A stretch of 64,000 bases of DNA from Amyelois transitella (GCF_032362555.1 NC_083532.1:819001-883000), one strand, 5' to 3'. Positions 47,401-54,288 are shown, counted from the first letter of the stretch. Program-made: numbers and translations. Notes: generated by a model not told the origin, from the sequence alone.

Positions 47401-48891
47401 TACAGGAGCCGGGAAGCTGGAAGACTTTTAAGGTTATATAAACACTATCCTTCCTACTACTATTATAAAGGCGAAAGTTTGTATGGATGTATGGATGTTT
47501 GTTACTCTTTCACGCAAAAACTACTGAACCGATTACCATGAAATTTGGTATGTAGGTAGCTGAAGATATGTATGTATGATATGTACGAGTATTCTATGTA
47601 TAAGAAAGAGTGGTAGTTATTTATATAGTAAGTTTTATACAGTAAGTAGTAGTTAGTTATATAGTTATTAGATCTAAGTGATGTGACGTCAATATGTGAT
47701 ACCTTGATGTCGTAAAAGGCGACTAAGGGAAAGTCTATAAACATGGGATTCATATTTTAGGCGACAAGCTACGAGTAGCAACCTGTCACTATCTGAATCT
47801 TAATTCCATCTTTAAGCCATACAGCTGAACGTGGCCTTCAAGTCTTTTCAAGATTGTGGGCCCTGTCTACCCCGTAAGGGATACAGACGTGACTATATGT
47901 GTATACGTAAAGTACAACACTTGAATTACAGTTACTACTTATAAGTAGGTAGGTACAATATGAACCCTGTTGGGCATCGCAATTTTGAAATTATACCTAT
48001 GGAACTATATTAAATCTTCTTTTATTCTAATGGTCCTGGTAAAGGGTCAGGTCAAAAGTACCCGAAACCGCCGAGCTTGCATGAAGAGAGTTATGAATGT
48101 GGATGAAGCGAAGGAAGTGTGCAGAGATCGTGGCAAGTGGAAAGTGGTAGTCTCTGCCTACCCCTCCGGGAAAGAGGCGTGATTTTATGTATGTTTATTC
48201 TAATTTCCAGTGAGATAATGCAAGCTGGTGCTTCGAAGTCAGCATCGGATATAATCAGAACGATGACCAAAGGAAAAACCAACAAGATTTCTCCAGAAGC
48301 TATTGTCAAGTAAGTTATTAGTATTTGTTCTTAATTTTAAGAAGGTTGTAGGCTATATAACATCACACTGCAACTATAAAGAGCGAAGAAATAATGAAAA
48401 ATGTGAAAAAAAAACGGGGAAAATTATTCATCCTTGAGGGCTTCAATGATGCCTAAAATAACAATTCCACGCGGACGAAGTCGCGGGCACAGCTAGTTAA
48501 ATGATATAATTGAAGCTTCTAAAATGACTTTATAGCTACACTACACTAGTTGCATACATATAAAATTGTTTATTTTTATTTATTTATTTATTTATGTACA
48601 CAAAATTATATACAGGAGCATTTATTACATTAATTCTAGTACAAAGGTGCTACTTATTTCAAAAGAAATCCCTTTTATTTCTAATCTCTTTATTCTCACG
48701 TTTATCTGTTCGTCAGGTACTTCAGACCTCTGGAACTTTGGCTGCGCGTCCAGAACCGAGATGAGAACCTCATTGGATGGAACTCTAACTACCACGATGT
48801 GGCTCTGTTCGCCCCGCAACGCGGCGCCTCGGCTTCGAACCTGGGGTCTGTGGTCGTAATCTCACTGTCACTCATGTTGAACTTGTATTAA
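23497..48891 (+). CDS. Angiotensin-converting-enzyme (peptidase M2) homologue, 17 exons, 686 residues
   Basis: Exons: 23497-23577, 29265-29341, 35324-35458, 36688-36772, 37704-37826, 38910-39147, 39811-40002, 40489-40603, 41079-41231, 42926-43050, 43295-43379, 44105-44198, 45289-45363, 45884-45958, 47299-47432, 48211-48309, 48717-48891. All joins keep phase. The protein has a signal peptide (residues 1-21) and a full M2 domain, with family landmarks such as [22 protein letters not shown] and [12 protein letters not shown]. Insect ANCE enzymes are zinc dipeptidyl carboxypeptidases that trim peptides outside cells. Zinc ligands are present: H417-E418-M-A-H421 and E445. By alignment to human testis ACE, several site residues differ: T387 for His353, N449 for Asp415, K522 for Arg489 and K555 for Arg522. 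H546, K544, Y553 and Y556 are kept. The last 20 residues are hydrophobic with no cytoplasmic tail, suggesting a GPI anchor. It is probably an ANCE paralogue with altered activity; which one is unknown. Confidence 0.93.
24073..24495 (-). repeat. Two R1 minus copies (intron 1)
   Basis: A tail fragment (24073-24183) is followed by a nearly complete, diverged copy (24262-24495). Short DNA related to the CCCCGGGCTCC repeat lies between them. Confidence 0.78.
24591..24833 (-). mobile_element. Helitron-like repeat, family C (intron 1)
   Basis: It starts with TAGAGGCCGCCCGCGACTTC and ends TTATTATATTAGTGGGAT. Its body includes GAACTCCGGGATAAAAAGTA. The copy at 63273-63478 is closely similar. Confidence 0.65.
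25098..25335 (-). mobile_element. tRNA-derived SINE (intron 1)
   Basis: A minus copy with a degraded B box (the C of GTTCGAATCCC region is altered) and an intact GCTGCGCCACAGA head. Confidence 0.75.
25508..25797 (-). repeat. R1 repeat with triplicated hairpin end (intron 1)
   Basis: A full-length minus copy. Its terminal GCCGGGAACCACACGGCAC unit is present three times in tandem (about 25733-25793). Confidence 0.88.
25840..25946 (+). repeat. R1 repeat with large internal deletion (intron 1)
   Basis: The hairpin end (GTGTCGTGTGGTTCC) and the tail part are joined at AAGGACCCCGCAAGGG. Confidence 0.78.
26004..27110. mobile_element. Pair of inverted LTR-like repeats (intron 1)
   Basis: 26004-26215 on plus and 27110-26866 on minus share a GTGGCGACAT start, a CAAAGATTTCACGGATTGGA block, a TATA-like AAATACAACCTCCGAC block and GAAGATCTTCC. 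About 650 bases lie between them, including an unrelated repeat (26310-26430) and an R1 copy (26668-26792). No coding sequence. These could be two solo LTRs or a fold-back arrangement. Confidence 0.5.
27331..27562 (+). repeat. R1 repeat, diverged (intron 1)
   Basis: A near-complete plus copy. The middle is shortened and the (TATG)n tail decayed. A short minus R1 piece lies at 27762-27825. Confidence 0.8.
28142..28398 (+). mobile_element. Non-autonomous Helitron, family A (intron 1)
   Basis: It starts TCTATATTAATATTATAAAG. The end has decayed to CACAGCATAG. Confidence 0.75.
28840..29146 (-). repeat. R1 tail fragment joined to a truncated Helitron A (intron 1)
   Basis: 28840-28958 is a minus R1 piece. 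28965-29146 is the reversed 5' part of a family A Helitron, ending TATAAGTATAGATA. The ACE exon 2 acceptor follows 120 bases later. Confidence 0.7.
29555..29632 (+). repeat. LINE-like 3' tail with (AAATA)n (intron 2)
   Basis: Short: GCATTAAGTCCGCCTTTTGT then AAATAAATAAATAAATA. Confidence 0.65.
29777..29942 (-). repeat. R1 repeat, first half of a copy split by the BEL/Pao element
   Basis: The minus copy is interrupted at CCCAAGTTTGTAAG. It resumes with GTAAGCCTATCCC at 35173 and ends with the hairpin at 35268. Confidence 0.9.
29943..30106 (-). repeat. BEL/Pao 3' LTR
   Basis: 164 bp. As read on plus it starts TGATGAGGACAACTAG and ends TTGGCGCAAACA. It includes an AATAAAAC-like block near 29984. 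Confidence 0.93.
30134..31967 (-). pseudogene. BEL/Pao pol remnant: RNase H end, integrase, C-terminal region
   Basis: Broken fragments in order on the minus strand. About 31967-31830 is the RNase H region ([14 protein letters not shown]) with a frameshift near 31840. 31784-31527 follows (LWWSGPSFL). 31484-31230 holds the integrase N-terminus with the [14 protein letters not shown] motif. 31224-30808 holds the zinc-binding C-C pair (KCVRCCRIS) and core ([21 protein letters not shown]). 30760-30134 holds the remaining core, with catalytic Glu in [10 protein letters not shown], and the DUF5641-type tail. Frames are interrupted at about 31840, 31500, 31227 and 30800. The reverse transcriptase core is absent. 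Not functional as it stands. Confidence 0.88.
31938..34166 (-). pseudogene. BEL/Pao gag-protease frame (truncated polyprotein)
   Basis: 742 open codons. The order is a coiled N-terminal gag part, a DUF1759 gag domain (about residues 95-250, [20 protein letters not shown]), and zinc knuckles including [14 protein letters not shown] (C-x2-C-x4-H-x4-C). A DUF1758 aspartic protease follows with the [11 protein letters not shown] active-site block, then GADLFWDLV and LLGWIVSGP. The frame ends soon after LERRLKS, which in intact elements leads into the reverse transcriptase. The frame itself is unbroken, so a gag-protease product is possible, but the polyprotein is truncated by the deletion. Confidence 0.9.
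34991..35008 (-). other. Primer-binding site matching tRNA-Tyr
   Basis: On the minus strand the 18 bases TGGTCCTTCGAGCCGGAT follow the 5' LTR with no gap. They are complementary to the 3' end of eukaryotic tRNA-Tyr (CCGGCTCGAAGGA plus CCA), as recalled from known tRNA-Tyr sequences. Confidence 0.75.
35009..35172 (-). repeat. BEL/Pao 5' LTR
   Basis: 164 bp, matching the LTR at 29943-30106 over its length by eye. Confidence 0.93.
35173..35268 (-). repeat. R1 repeat, second half of the split copy
   Basis: It continues the copy that stops at 29942 and carries the intact hairpin end. ACE exon 3 starts 56 bases further on. Confidence 0.9.
35464..36600 (-). repeat. Cluster of four R1 minus copies with shared flanks (introns 3)
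   Basis: Copies lie at about 35467-35640, 35676-35830, 35828-36020 and 36347-36545. None has a hairpin end. At least two continue into the same non-R1 sequence (ACAATATCTTA, then GAAATGTG and ATACATTGTTATGATAAAT), so they arose by local duplication rather than by independent insertion. Confidence 0.75.
36795..36885 (-). mobile_element. SINE tail fragment (intron 4)
   Basis: It carries the AGTTAGCCTCCAAGTAAGTT and TGTGTTACTGGATATTAACG blocks of the tRNA-derived SINE only. Confidence 0.65.
36901..37163 (-). mobile_element. Non-autonomous Helitron, family A (intron 4)
   Basis: Reverse orientation, from CTAGTTTCGCCCGCGACTTC to ATATTAGTATAGA. A minus R1 copy lacking the middle follows at 37165-37307. 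Confidence 0.78.
37325..37672 (+). mobile_element. Helitron, family B, interrupted (intron 4)
   Basis: It starts ATATATAGAATTCTCGTGTC, contains TTGACCGATTCTCATGGAAT and ends CAACGTTTGCCGGGACAGCTAGT-like CTAG. A different repeat (37515-37610, CACGCCTCTTTCCCGGAGGG) has inserted inside. ACE exon 5 starts 32 bases after its end. Confidence 0.7.
37860..38410. repeat. Repeat scraps in intron 5
   Basis: 37860-37935 matches the CCCCGGGCTCC family in reverse. 38080-38180 matches the repeat with CTTTCCACTTGCCACGATCT. 38300-38405 is a LINE-like tail (GGTTCGACTGGCAGAGAATG, CCTTGTGGCATTAAGTCCAC, AAATAAATAAA). Confidence 0.65.
38590..38810 (-). mobile_element. tRNA-derived SINE (intron 5)
   Basis: A minus copy with intact B box (GGGATTCGAACCCGGG) and A-box head (CTGCGCCACCGAGGC). 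ACE exon 6 starts 100 bases downstream. Confidence 0.8.
39171..39430 (+). repeat. R4 repeat, near complete (intron 6)
   Basis: From AATAGAATAGATTTATTCTC to ACATTAAAAAACGTGAATGA. This is one of five long copies in the window. A minus R1 copy (39500-39700) follows. Confidence 0.72.
40003..40488. other. ACE intron 7, no recognised repeat
   Basis: AT-rich unique-looking intron sequence. Intron 8 (40604-41078) is similar. These are the only two long ACE introns without a visible R1 copy. Confidence 0.5.
41141..41806 (+). repeat. Four tandem copies of the end of ACE exon 9 with its splice donor and an R1 piece
   Basis: The period is 182 bases: starts at 41141, 41323, 41505 and 41687, the last partial. 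Each unit holds the final 91 bases of exon 9, the donor AG/GTTTGTT, 41 bases of intron and about 50 bases of a minus R1 tail. Units differ by only a few bases. Unit 4 has a changed start (TCTTGCGGGGGTTAATG). The junction lies at a short AGTCT/TTCT similarity between exon and R1. Confidence 0.95.
41815..41959 (+). repeat. 5'-truncated R1 repeat with target-site duplication (intron 9)
   Basis: The copy (41824-41950) starts at CTCAATTCTATC. It is flanked by AATCATTAT at 41815-41823 and 41951-41959. Confidence 0.85.
42058..42432. repeat. R1 pieces in both orientations (intron 9)
   Basis: A minus tail piece (42058-42143) and a diverged plus copy (42245-42432) with a deletion after CCCATGGATG. Confidence 0.75.
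42583..42799 (+). repeat. 5'-truncated R1 repeat with 15-bp target-site duplication (intron 9)
   Basis: The copy (42598-42784) is flanked by GTATCTTTGTTAAGA at 42583-42597 and 42785-42799. It lacks the hairpin end and has a (TATG)n tail. Confidence 0.9.
42830..42918 (+). repeat. (AAAT)n(GAAT)n microsatellite abutting ACE exon 10
   Basis: Runs of AATA and AATG end 8 bases before the exon 10 acceptor (ACATTTCAG), replacing a normal pyrimidine tract. Confidence 0.9.
43188..43265 (+). repeat. (GCATGTAT)n-type microsatellite (intron 10)
   Basis: Alternating GCATGTATGCAT motifs just upstream of ACE exon 11, rich in self-complementary GCATGC. Confidence 0.88.
43411..43678 (+). repeat. R1 repeat, full length (intron 11)
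   Basis: Starts 31 bases after the exon 11 donor. Flanked by AGAATAGAAT-like repeats that may be its target duplication. Confidence 0.88.
43679..43975 (+). repeat. R4 repeat, rearranged (intron 11)
   Basis: The GACGTCA...TTAAATCTA part is present in both orientations (GTGATGTGACGTCAAT then TGACGTCACATCACTT), followed by the normal 3' part. Confidence 0.7.
44241..44543 (+). repeat. R1 repeat with inserted SINE tail scrap (intron 12)
   Basis: A full-length copy interrupted at 44335-44385 by TCGAGACTAACTCAATTTGT, a piece of the tRNA-derived SINE tail. Confidence 0.85.
44690..44910 (+). repeat. Dispersed GGTTCCCCTGCAAAGGTCGC repeat (intron 12)
   Basis: A copy that includes CTTACGGTGAGGGAAAACAT at its left and CCCGGGCTCCTCTCCAGAG at its right. 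The left part (44570-44660) has a GTGGTCGAATTGGTGAGATG head and a GTTCAAATCCCACC block that resemble polymerase III A and B boxes, so this family may also be a tRNA-derived SINE. Confidence 0.6.
44993..45248 (+). mobile_element. Non-autonomous Helitron, family A (intron 12)
   Basis: From TCTATACTAATATCATAAAG to GGGCACAGCTCG. It ends 40 bases before ACE exon 13. Confidence 0.78.
45400..45657 (+). repeat. R1 repeat, full length (intron 13)
   Basis: Sits just after a (TTTA)n run. Ends (TATG)n. A reversed LINE-like tail scrap and a CACGCCTCTTTCCCGGAGGG repeat (45755-45830) follow. Confidence 0.87.
45985..46102 (+). repeat. 5'-truncated R1 repeat with 13-bp target-site duplication (intron 14)
   Basis: The copy (45998-46089) is flanked by GTAATAAGTATTA at 45985-45997 and 46090-46102. 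Confidence 0.9.
46116..46374 (+). repeat. R1 repeat, full length (intron 14)
   Basis: The hairpin has a changed base (GTGCAGTGTGG). Ends (TATG)n. Confidence 0.87.
46378..46590 (+). mobile_element. Helitron, family A, 5'-truncated (intron 14)
   Basis: Ends ACGAAGTCGCGGGAACAGCTAG. The first 60 bases are missing. Confidence 0.75.
46718..46960 (+). mobile_element. tRNA-derived SINE (intron 14)
   Basis: Full length, with GGCCTCTGTGGCGCAGCG head and GGTTCGAATCCCGGCC B box, ending TTTGTCCCGTATATATTTAT. Confidence 0.82.
47440..47570 (+). mobile_element. Helitron family C fragment starting 8 bases into ACE intron 15
   Basis: Contains CTACTACTATTATAAAGGCG, TTACTCTTTCACGCAAAAAC and CCGATTACCATGAAATTTGG. 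The reverse of the family C end is seen at 63400-63478. A plus R1 copy follows at 47703-47903. Confidence 0.65.
48040..48200 (+). repeat. Dispersed GATGAAGCGAAGGAAGTGTG repeat (intron 15)
   Basis: From AGGTCAAAAGTACCCGAAAC to GGGAAAGAGGCGTGATTTTA. It ends 10 bases before ACE exon 16. Confidence 0.7.
48330..48500 (+). mobile_element. Helitron, family A, 5'-truncated (intron 16)
   Basis: Ends GACGAAGTCGCGGGCACAGC followed by TAGT. Confidence 0.75.
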
Positions 48892-48938
48892 AGTGTATAG
48901 TTTTAATGTTGTTTTATTGCCTTTTAAGAATTGATATG

Positions 48939-48944
48939 AATAAA
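48939..48944 (+). terminator. Polyadenylation signal AATAAA of the ACE homologue
   Basis: AATAAAGTGTGAGGG lies 48 bases past the TAA stop at 48889-48891. Confidence 0.65.
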
Positions 48945-49011
48945 GTGTGAGGGTTTATGGCAAGTGGAAAGATGTAGGCTCTGTCCACCCCTGCGGGGCA
49001 GTAATTTTGAG

Positions 49012-49274
49012 TGCCGTGTGGTTCCCGGTACCGATACAAAAAAGAACAGGAGCACTCCATCTCTTTCCCATGGATGTCGTAAAAGGCGACTAAGGGATAG
49101 GGTGACAAACTTGGGATTCTTTTTTTAGGCGATGGGCTAGCAACCTGTCACTATTTGAATCTCAATTCTATCATTAAGCCAAATAGCTGAACGTGGCCTA
49201 TCAGTCTTTTCTAGACTGTAGGCTCTGACTACCCCACAAGGGATATAGACGTGACCATATGTATGTATGTATGT
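49012..49274 (+). repeat. R1 repeat, full length
   Basis: Between the ACE homologue and the Osiris-like gene. It appears to have inserted into or beside a family B Helitron whose remainder follows. Confidence 0.87.
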
Positions 49275-49653
49275 ACGAAACGGTTTGATGACCGATTCTC
49301 ATGAAATTTTGTGAGCACATTGAGTAGGTCTGAGAATCGGCCAACATCTATTTTTCATACCCCTCAGTGATAAGGGTCGTCCACCCTTAACATTTTTCTT
49401 TAACTAGAAATTACATACACACATACATATAATCACGTCTATATCCCTTGCGGGGTAGACAGAGCCAACAGTCCTGAGCGGACTGATAGGCCACGTTCAG
49501 CTATTTGGCTTTAAGATAGAATTGAGATTCGAATAGTGACAAGTTGCTAGCCTATCGCCTAAAAAAAGAATCTCAACTAAAGAACTAGAGAAACTAGAAA
49601 GTACTTAAGAATTATTTATATGGCAAAACAACGTTTGCCGGGACAGCTAGTAA
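49275..49653 (+). mobile_element. Helitron, family B, with a minus R1 copy inside
   Basis: GAAACGGTTTGATGACCGAT at the left and CAACGTTTGCCGGGACAGC plus TAGT at the right. The R1 copy at 49418-49575 interrupts it. Confidence 0.7.
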
Positions 49654-49860
49654 TCATTATAAAAAATACTATGTCAGTGTCATTGCTCTCGTAATGATAT
49701 CGATTTTTTATAATGTCGTAAGTGATATGCGTAGAAGTGCGTGCGTTTTTAGGGTTCAGCAGGAAAATCAAATATTGTACAGTGTACTTTCCTGTAATTA
49801 AGTAGATATAGAAACGATGTTTTTCCAATGGATATCGTTAAAGTACATACATACCTAATA

Positions 49861-50125
49861 GTGCCGTGTGGTTCCCAGCAGTGCCGTGTGGTTCCCGGCA
49901 CCAATACAAAAAAGAATAGGACCACTCCATCTCTTTCCCATGGATGTCGTAAAATACGACTAAAGGATAGGCTTACAAACTTGGGATTCTTTTTTAGGCG
50001 ATGAGTTAGCAACCTGTCACTATTTGAATTTCAATTCTATCATTAAAAAATTGCTGAACGTTGCCATTCAGTCTTTTCAGGACTGTTGGCTCTGTCTACC
50101 CCGCAAGGGATATAGACGAGACCAT
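49861..50125 (+). repeat. R1 repeat with duplicated hairpin end
   Basis: GTGCCGTGTGGTTCCC occurs twice in tandem at the start (49861 and 49881), then a full-length copy. Confidence 0.88.
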
Positions 50126-50147
50126 TATGTTTGTATTTATACTTAAA

Positions 50148-50310
50148 CCTAAGGTCACGTCTATATCCCTTGCGGGGTAGACAGGCTAGCAGGCAGGGCT
50201 AGCACCCTGGTGTTGGCCGATTCTCAGACCTGCTCACAAAATTTCATGAGAATCGTTCAAGCCGTTTTGGAGGACTACGGGCATTGTGACACGAGAATTT
50301 TATATATAAT
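50148..50310 (-). repeat. R1 tail scrap and reversed Helitron B fragment
   Basis: 50150-50190 is an R1 tail piece. 50213-50310 is family B in reverse (GGCCGATTCTCAGACCTGCT to GACACGAGAATTTTATATAT). Confidence 0.65.
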
Positions 50311-51362
50311 ATTTTCTTGAAAATCAACATAAAGAAATAATCATACGGAACCCACAAACAAAAACACCGCTCGCTTTTTTCAAAATGTAGTTCACTTTCT
50401 TTTCAAAAATGAAAGTCATGTCAATCTATAGGCTTATCTAATAAGACATTTATGAGTATGTCCGGATGTGTATCTTAATGGCTCGGGAAATAACTAAATG
50501 TTAGCGAAAACCGTTTTAAAATCCATTATAGTTGAAAATGGATAATATCACTTTATCACTATATACTATCACTACATAGGTACATACATATACATATCAT
50601 CATGCCACTATCACTACATACATACCATCACGCCTTTTTCCCATTGGGGTAGGCAGAGACTATAGATTTCCCCTTGCTACGATCCTTACAGACCTCTCCC
50701 GCTTCCTCCACACTCATTACTCTTTTGATGCATAATCGACGATTATAGAGGTCATCCTTGATTTTACAAACAGTACTGGAAAATGGTCTTGAAAGAAAAG
50801 GTCTTCCTTTTAATATAAAAAATCCCCGTTTTTCGTCTAAATCAGAAAGAGATTTAAAATGACAGACACAATACAAGGTCATTATTAATTTTAAAACTTT
50901 TTACTTATATGTTATTCCACAAAATATTCAGAACTTAAGTAGGTACACAGGTTTTGTCGAAAGTTATGTCCTTTTAAAACGAAAGTCGAGCGTTTTTTTA
51001 GAGTCAATTTGTAAGCTATTAATTAATTTCAAAACAAGAACCAGTTTCATGTGCCTACTAAAAAGCCTACCGGAAGTAAAAAAAAGTCAAATTTTGACAT
51101 ACATACATAAAAACCATCATTACTAGATCTCTCCGCCCCACCTTCTTTTTTCGAAAACGTTAGGCCTATGTTGTGATGTACATTTACGCACGTAGAAATC
51201 AAAAACAAGTAATGGCAGCTCATTTTATTCAGTTCAAAAGTGTGTAAGTAAAAACAAAATCAAAAGTAATATTTGGACGCACAAAATTAAAAATTGTACA
51301 GTTTAGCAACTGGCATCGTCAGAGCCGCCTTTTCCAATTCTAATTTTAAAAAAAAATACGAA
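50311..51362. other. Upstream region of the Osiris-like gene
   Basis: Mostly unique AT-rich DNA. One reversed dispersed repeat lies at about 50630-50720 (ACGCCTTTTTCCCATTGGGG). A TTCAGTTC initiator-like motif lies at 51228 but was not otherwise supported. Confidence 0.4.
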
Positions 51363-54288
51363 ATGGCGCAATGTTTAACTTTTTTCTTATTTTTTATTTG
51401 TTGCCTTACGCTGTCATTAGGTATAAATGATAATTCTTTATCATCTGTGGAACGGAAAATCGAGACAAAATTCGCGGAATATTTAACAAATAGGTTAGAC
51501 AAATCTTTGGTTAGTGTTGTGGGCCGTATGTTGCATTATGGAAATTTGGAAAAGGAAGTTAGCACAACTGGTAAGTTCTAATGTTATAATTTTATTAATT
51601 TACATAGACTTTTCGAAACTCTACATTTATTCTATGAGTACCTAAAGCAATAACCAAAAAAAAACATGATAAACTATTTTGGCGGGAACGTCATTTTGTT
51701 GGTTTGTCTATGGTTTGTAATACTTTATTAATTCAACTTATCATAAAAGTACTCTATTTTTTCTTTGTTTTGGAAATCAAACTTCTTCATGAAACAACAG
51801 TAAGTCATTAAATCCTATATTCTCCAACACTCACGCTTGTAAACGAAAGCTTAATAATCAATTATCCACGCATAAAAATAATTCATACTTATTACTAACA
51901 CATTTTGGAAAAAATTACAGTACAAAGAAAATGACGTTGAAGTTCCCGCCAAAAAATCCTATAATAGTACATACCTACTCTTGTTAATGTCCCAGAAAAT
52001 CACGAGTTAGCCCACACATAGATACTAACCTTTACTGTACCTTTGTAATTTTACTAAACTGTGACTAGAGTATTAATAAAACATACATATTATTACGCAA
52101 AAAAAAAAACAAAATTATCTATTAATTAACGTAGATACATACTTATTTATTATAGTTTTTTTTTTCGGTCACTGACAATAATGTTGTAAAATTTAAAAAA
52201 AAATATATGTCCCGCCCATAGAGAGCCGTGGTATGAAGAAAATTGGCGCTATTCTTCCTGTCATTTTCTTCCTTGGTATGTCCGCTGCCTGGACGGTTCT
52301 CACAACGCTGCTAACTGCAAAATCTGTGACCATAGGACTTGTCCTTTTAGTATTGAAGATTGCTGTTGGATCTGCTAAGGTATTATACTAAAATATTATT
52401 TCTAACAAAAATACATACATACATATCACGTCTATATATGTACATAATCACGTCTATATCCCTTGCGGGGTAGACATAGCCAACAGTCTTGAAAAGACTG
52501 ATAGGTCACGTTCAGCTATTTGGCTTAATGATAGAATTGAGATTCAAATAGTGACAAGTTGCTAGTCCATCGCCTTAAAGAAGAAACCCAAGTTTATAAG
52601 ACTATCTATTCCTTAGACTTTTACGACATCCATGGGAACGAGATGGAGTGGTCCTATTCTTGTTTTTATTGGTGCCTGGAACCACACGGCATGTTTGCAA
52701 ATATTTAATTAAAATGAGTTCTTTCTTTTAAACTAAATTAGTCTTTTATTTTTAACTAATATATATTATGTATGGGTATATATTTTGTATAGTTTTATAG
52801 TATAAATGGTAAAGTAAGTATGTTTATTTTACATTATTATTATCACCCACACAAAGGTTCTCCGCTTAACCCAATGGTAGACTGTTAGATAATGCTATTA
52901 GCATTAAGTCCGCCTATTGTACTTTACAAATTGTAATTGTTACAATAAAGAATAAATAAATAAAGTACACTATAACAGTTATTTTTTTTTATTTCCAGCT
53001 GGCATCATATTTCACGGAATGGAAACATAACCATCATCATGTGGAATATATTCCCCATCACGGTGAGTTTGAACCGCCATCTTGAATAGAATATCTAGAT
53101 TTATTTTCAAAATTGGACACAACGTATCACTTATTGACGTCACATCACTTAAGTATAATTATAACTACTGCCGCTTCCAAAGCGCATGTGTAGAAGACGC
53201 GGCGGAACAAACTACACTGCAGCATTTTCATCGGACGTCAATTTACAAATAAAGATCTCTTAAATTTAAATCGTGGACGAATGCACATTGTCTACATTAA
53301 CAAAACATGAATGAATGTAGAACTAATTACTTATATCACAACGAATTGCTTGCTTTTATTAAAGGTGAGCGAATGTGGATGGTTCATTCGTAATAGCCAA
53401 TTATTCTATTGAGAACCACACATGCGTGCCGTGTGGTTCCCGGCACCAATACAAATAAGAATAGGACCACTCCATCTCTTTCCCATGGATGACGTAGAAG
53501 GCGACTAAGGGCTATAGGCTTACACACATGGGATTCTTTTTTAGGCGATGGGTTAGCAACCTGTCACTATTTGAATCTCAATTCTATCACTAAGCCAAAT
53601 AGCTGAACGTGGCCATTCAGTCTTTTCAAGACTATTGGCTGTCTACCCCGCAAAGGATAACATGTTACGATTTTATTTAAAAATATATATTTATATATCT
53701 ACCGAATTGGTACTACCGAATTGGTAGATATATGTATGTATGTAGGTATGTTTTGTTGACAATATCTCATTAACTCAATCGGTATGCTTGTTACAGGTAA
53801 TCACAGGACTTTGAGAAGTCTAGGTGAGAATAAGATCTTGTTTTCAATACATACCTACATATTATATATTTATAAATCAAAACTTAACATAACATATAAT
53901 CACAAATTAAATATATATCTATTATTTAATTATAAATATATGTATCAATTTAATTAAAAATTGTTATATATAACTAAATTAATTATATATATTATATGAA
54001 TTAACCGTTATGCGAAAATATAAAAAAAAAATTACCTCATTTATTATATTTTCAGCTTACCTTAGACTAATACTATTCTTCAGACTTTTCACCATTTTGT
54101 ACACAATAATTTATATAATCTACACAATTTTTTTTACCTTTTCAGAAACTCATTTCACCCATCATCAAGATTGGCACGAATACACTCCTGAGCTGACCCA
54201 CGAACCCCACGCTTCATCACCATACTACGCCCAAGCTTACGAGGAATACCCAGAGACCAAAAAAGTTCAAGATAAGAAACATTTATAA
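51363..54288 (+). CDS. Osiris-like protein (DUF1676), five exons, 199 residues
   Basis: Exons 51363-51570, 52222-52379, 52999-53062, 53797-53823 and 54146-54288 join in frame. The ATG at 51363 is chosen because it begins a clear signal peptide (AQCLTFFLFFICCLTLSLG). Residues 25-68 form an amphipathic segment (VERKIETKFAEYLTNRLDKS, LVSVVGRML). Exon 2 gives the long hydrophobic stretch typical of DUF1676 (GAILPVIFFLGMSAAWTVLT and then TVGLVLL-like repeats, KIAVGSAK). Exon 3 starts LASYFTEW and turns His-rich (KHNHHHHVEYIPHHG). The C-terminus has the Tyr/Ala/Gln motif seen in Osiris proteins (SPYYAQAYEEYPE). Osiris proteins are insect-specific, found in cuticle-secreting cells and endosomal or surface membranes. 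Exon 4 is only 27 bases. The family assignment rests on architecture and is probable rather than certain. Confidence 0.75.
52412..52692 (-). repeat. R1 repeat, full length (intron 2 of the Osiris-like gene)
   Basis: From the CATACATACATA tail, with a partly repeated TCACGTCTATAT, to GTGCCTGGAACCACACGGCA. Confidence 0.87.
52850..52965 (+). repeat. LINE-like 3' tail with (AATA)n (intron 2 of the Osiris-like gene)
   Basis: CCAATGGTAGACTGTTAGAT, GCATTAAGTCCGCCTATTGT and AATAAATAAATAAA, related to 8847 and 10367. Confidence 0.65.
53082..53335 (+). repeat. R4 repeat, near complete (intron 3 of the Osiris-like gene)
   Basis: Begins 20 bases after the exon 3 donor. It carries CACTTATTGACGTCACATCA and CATTTTCATCGGACGTCAAT. 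Confidence 0.72.
53427..53662 (+). repeat. R1 repeat (intron 3 of the Osiris-like gene)
   Basis: Complete apart from the last part of the tail. A (TATG)n run at 53730-53750 may be its displaced end. Confidence 0.83.

Noticed and set aside
51294..51362. Upstream extension of the Osiris-like frame from a TTG at 51294
   Set aside because: No ATG is present in the extension, and the ATG at 51363 opens directly with a signal peptide.
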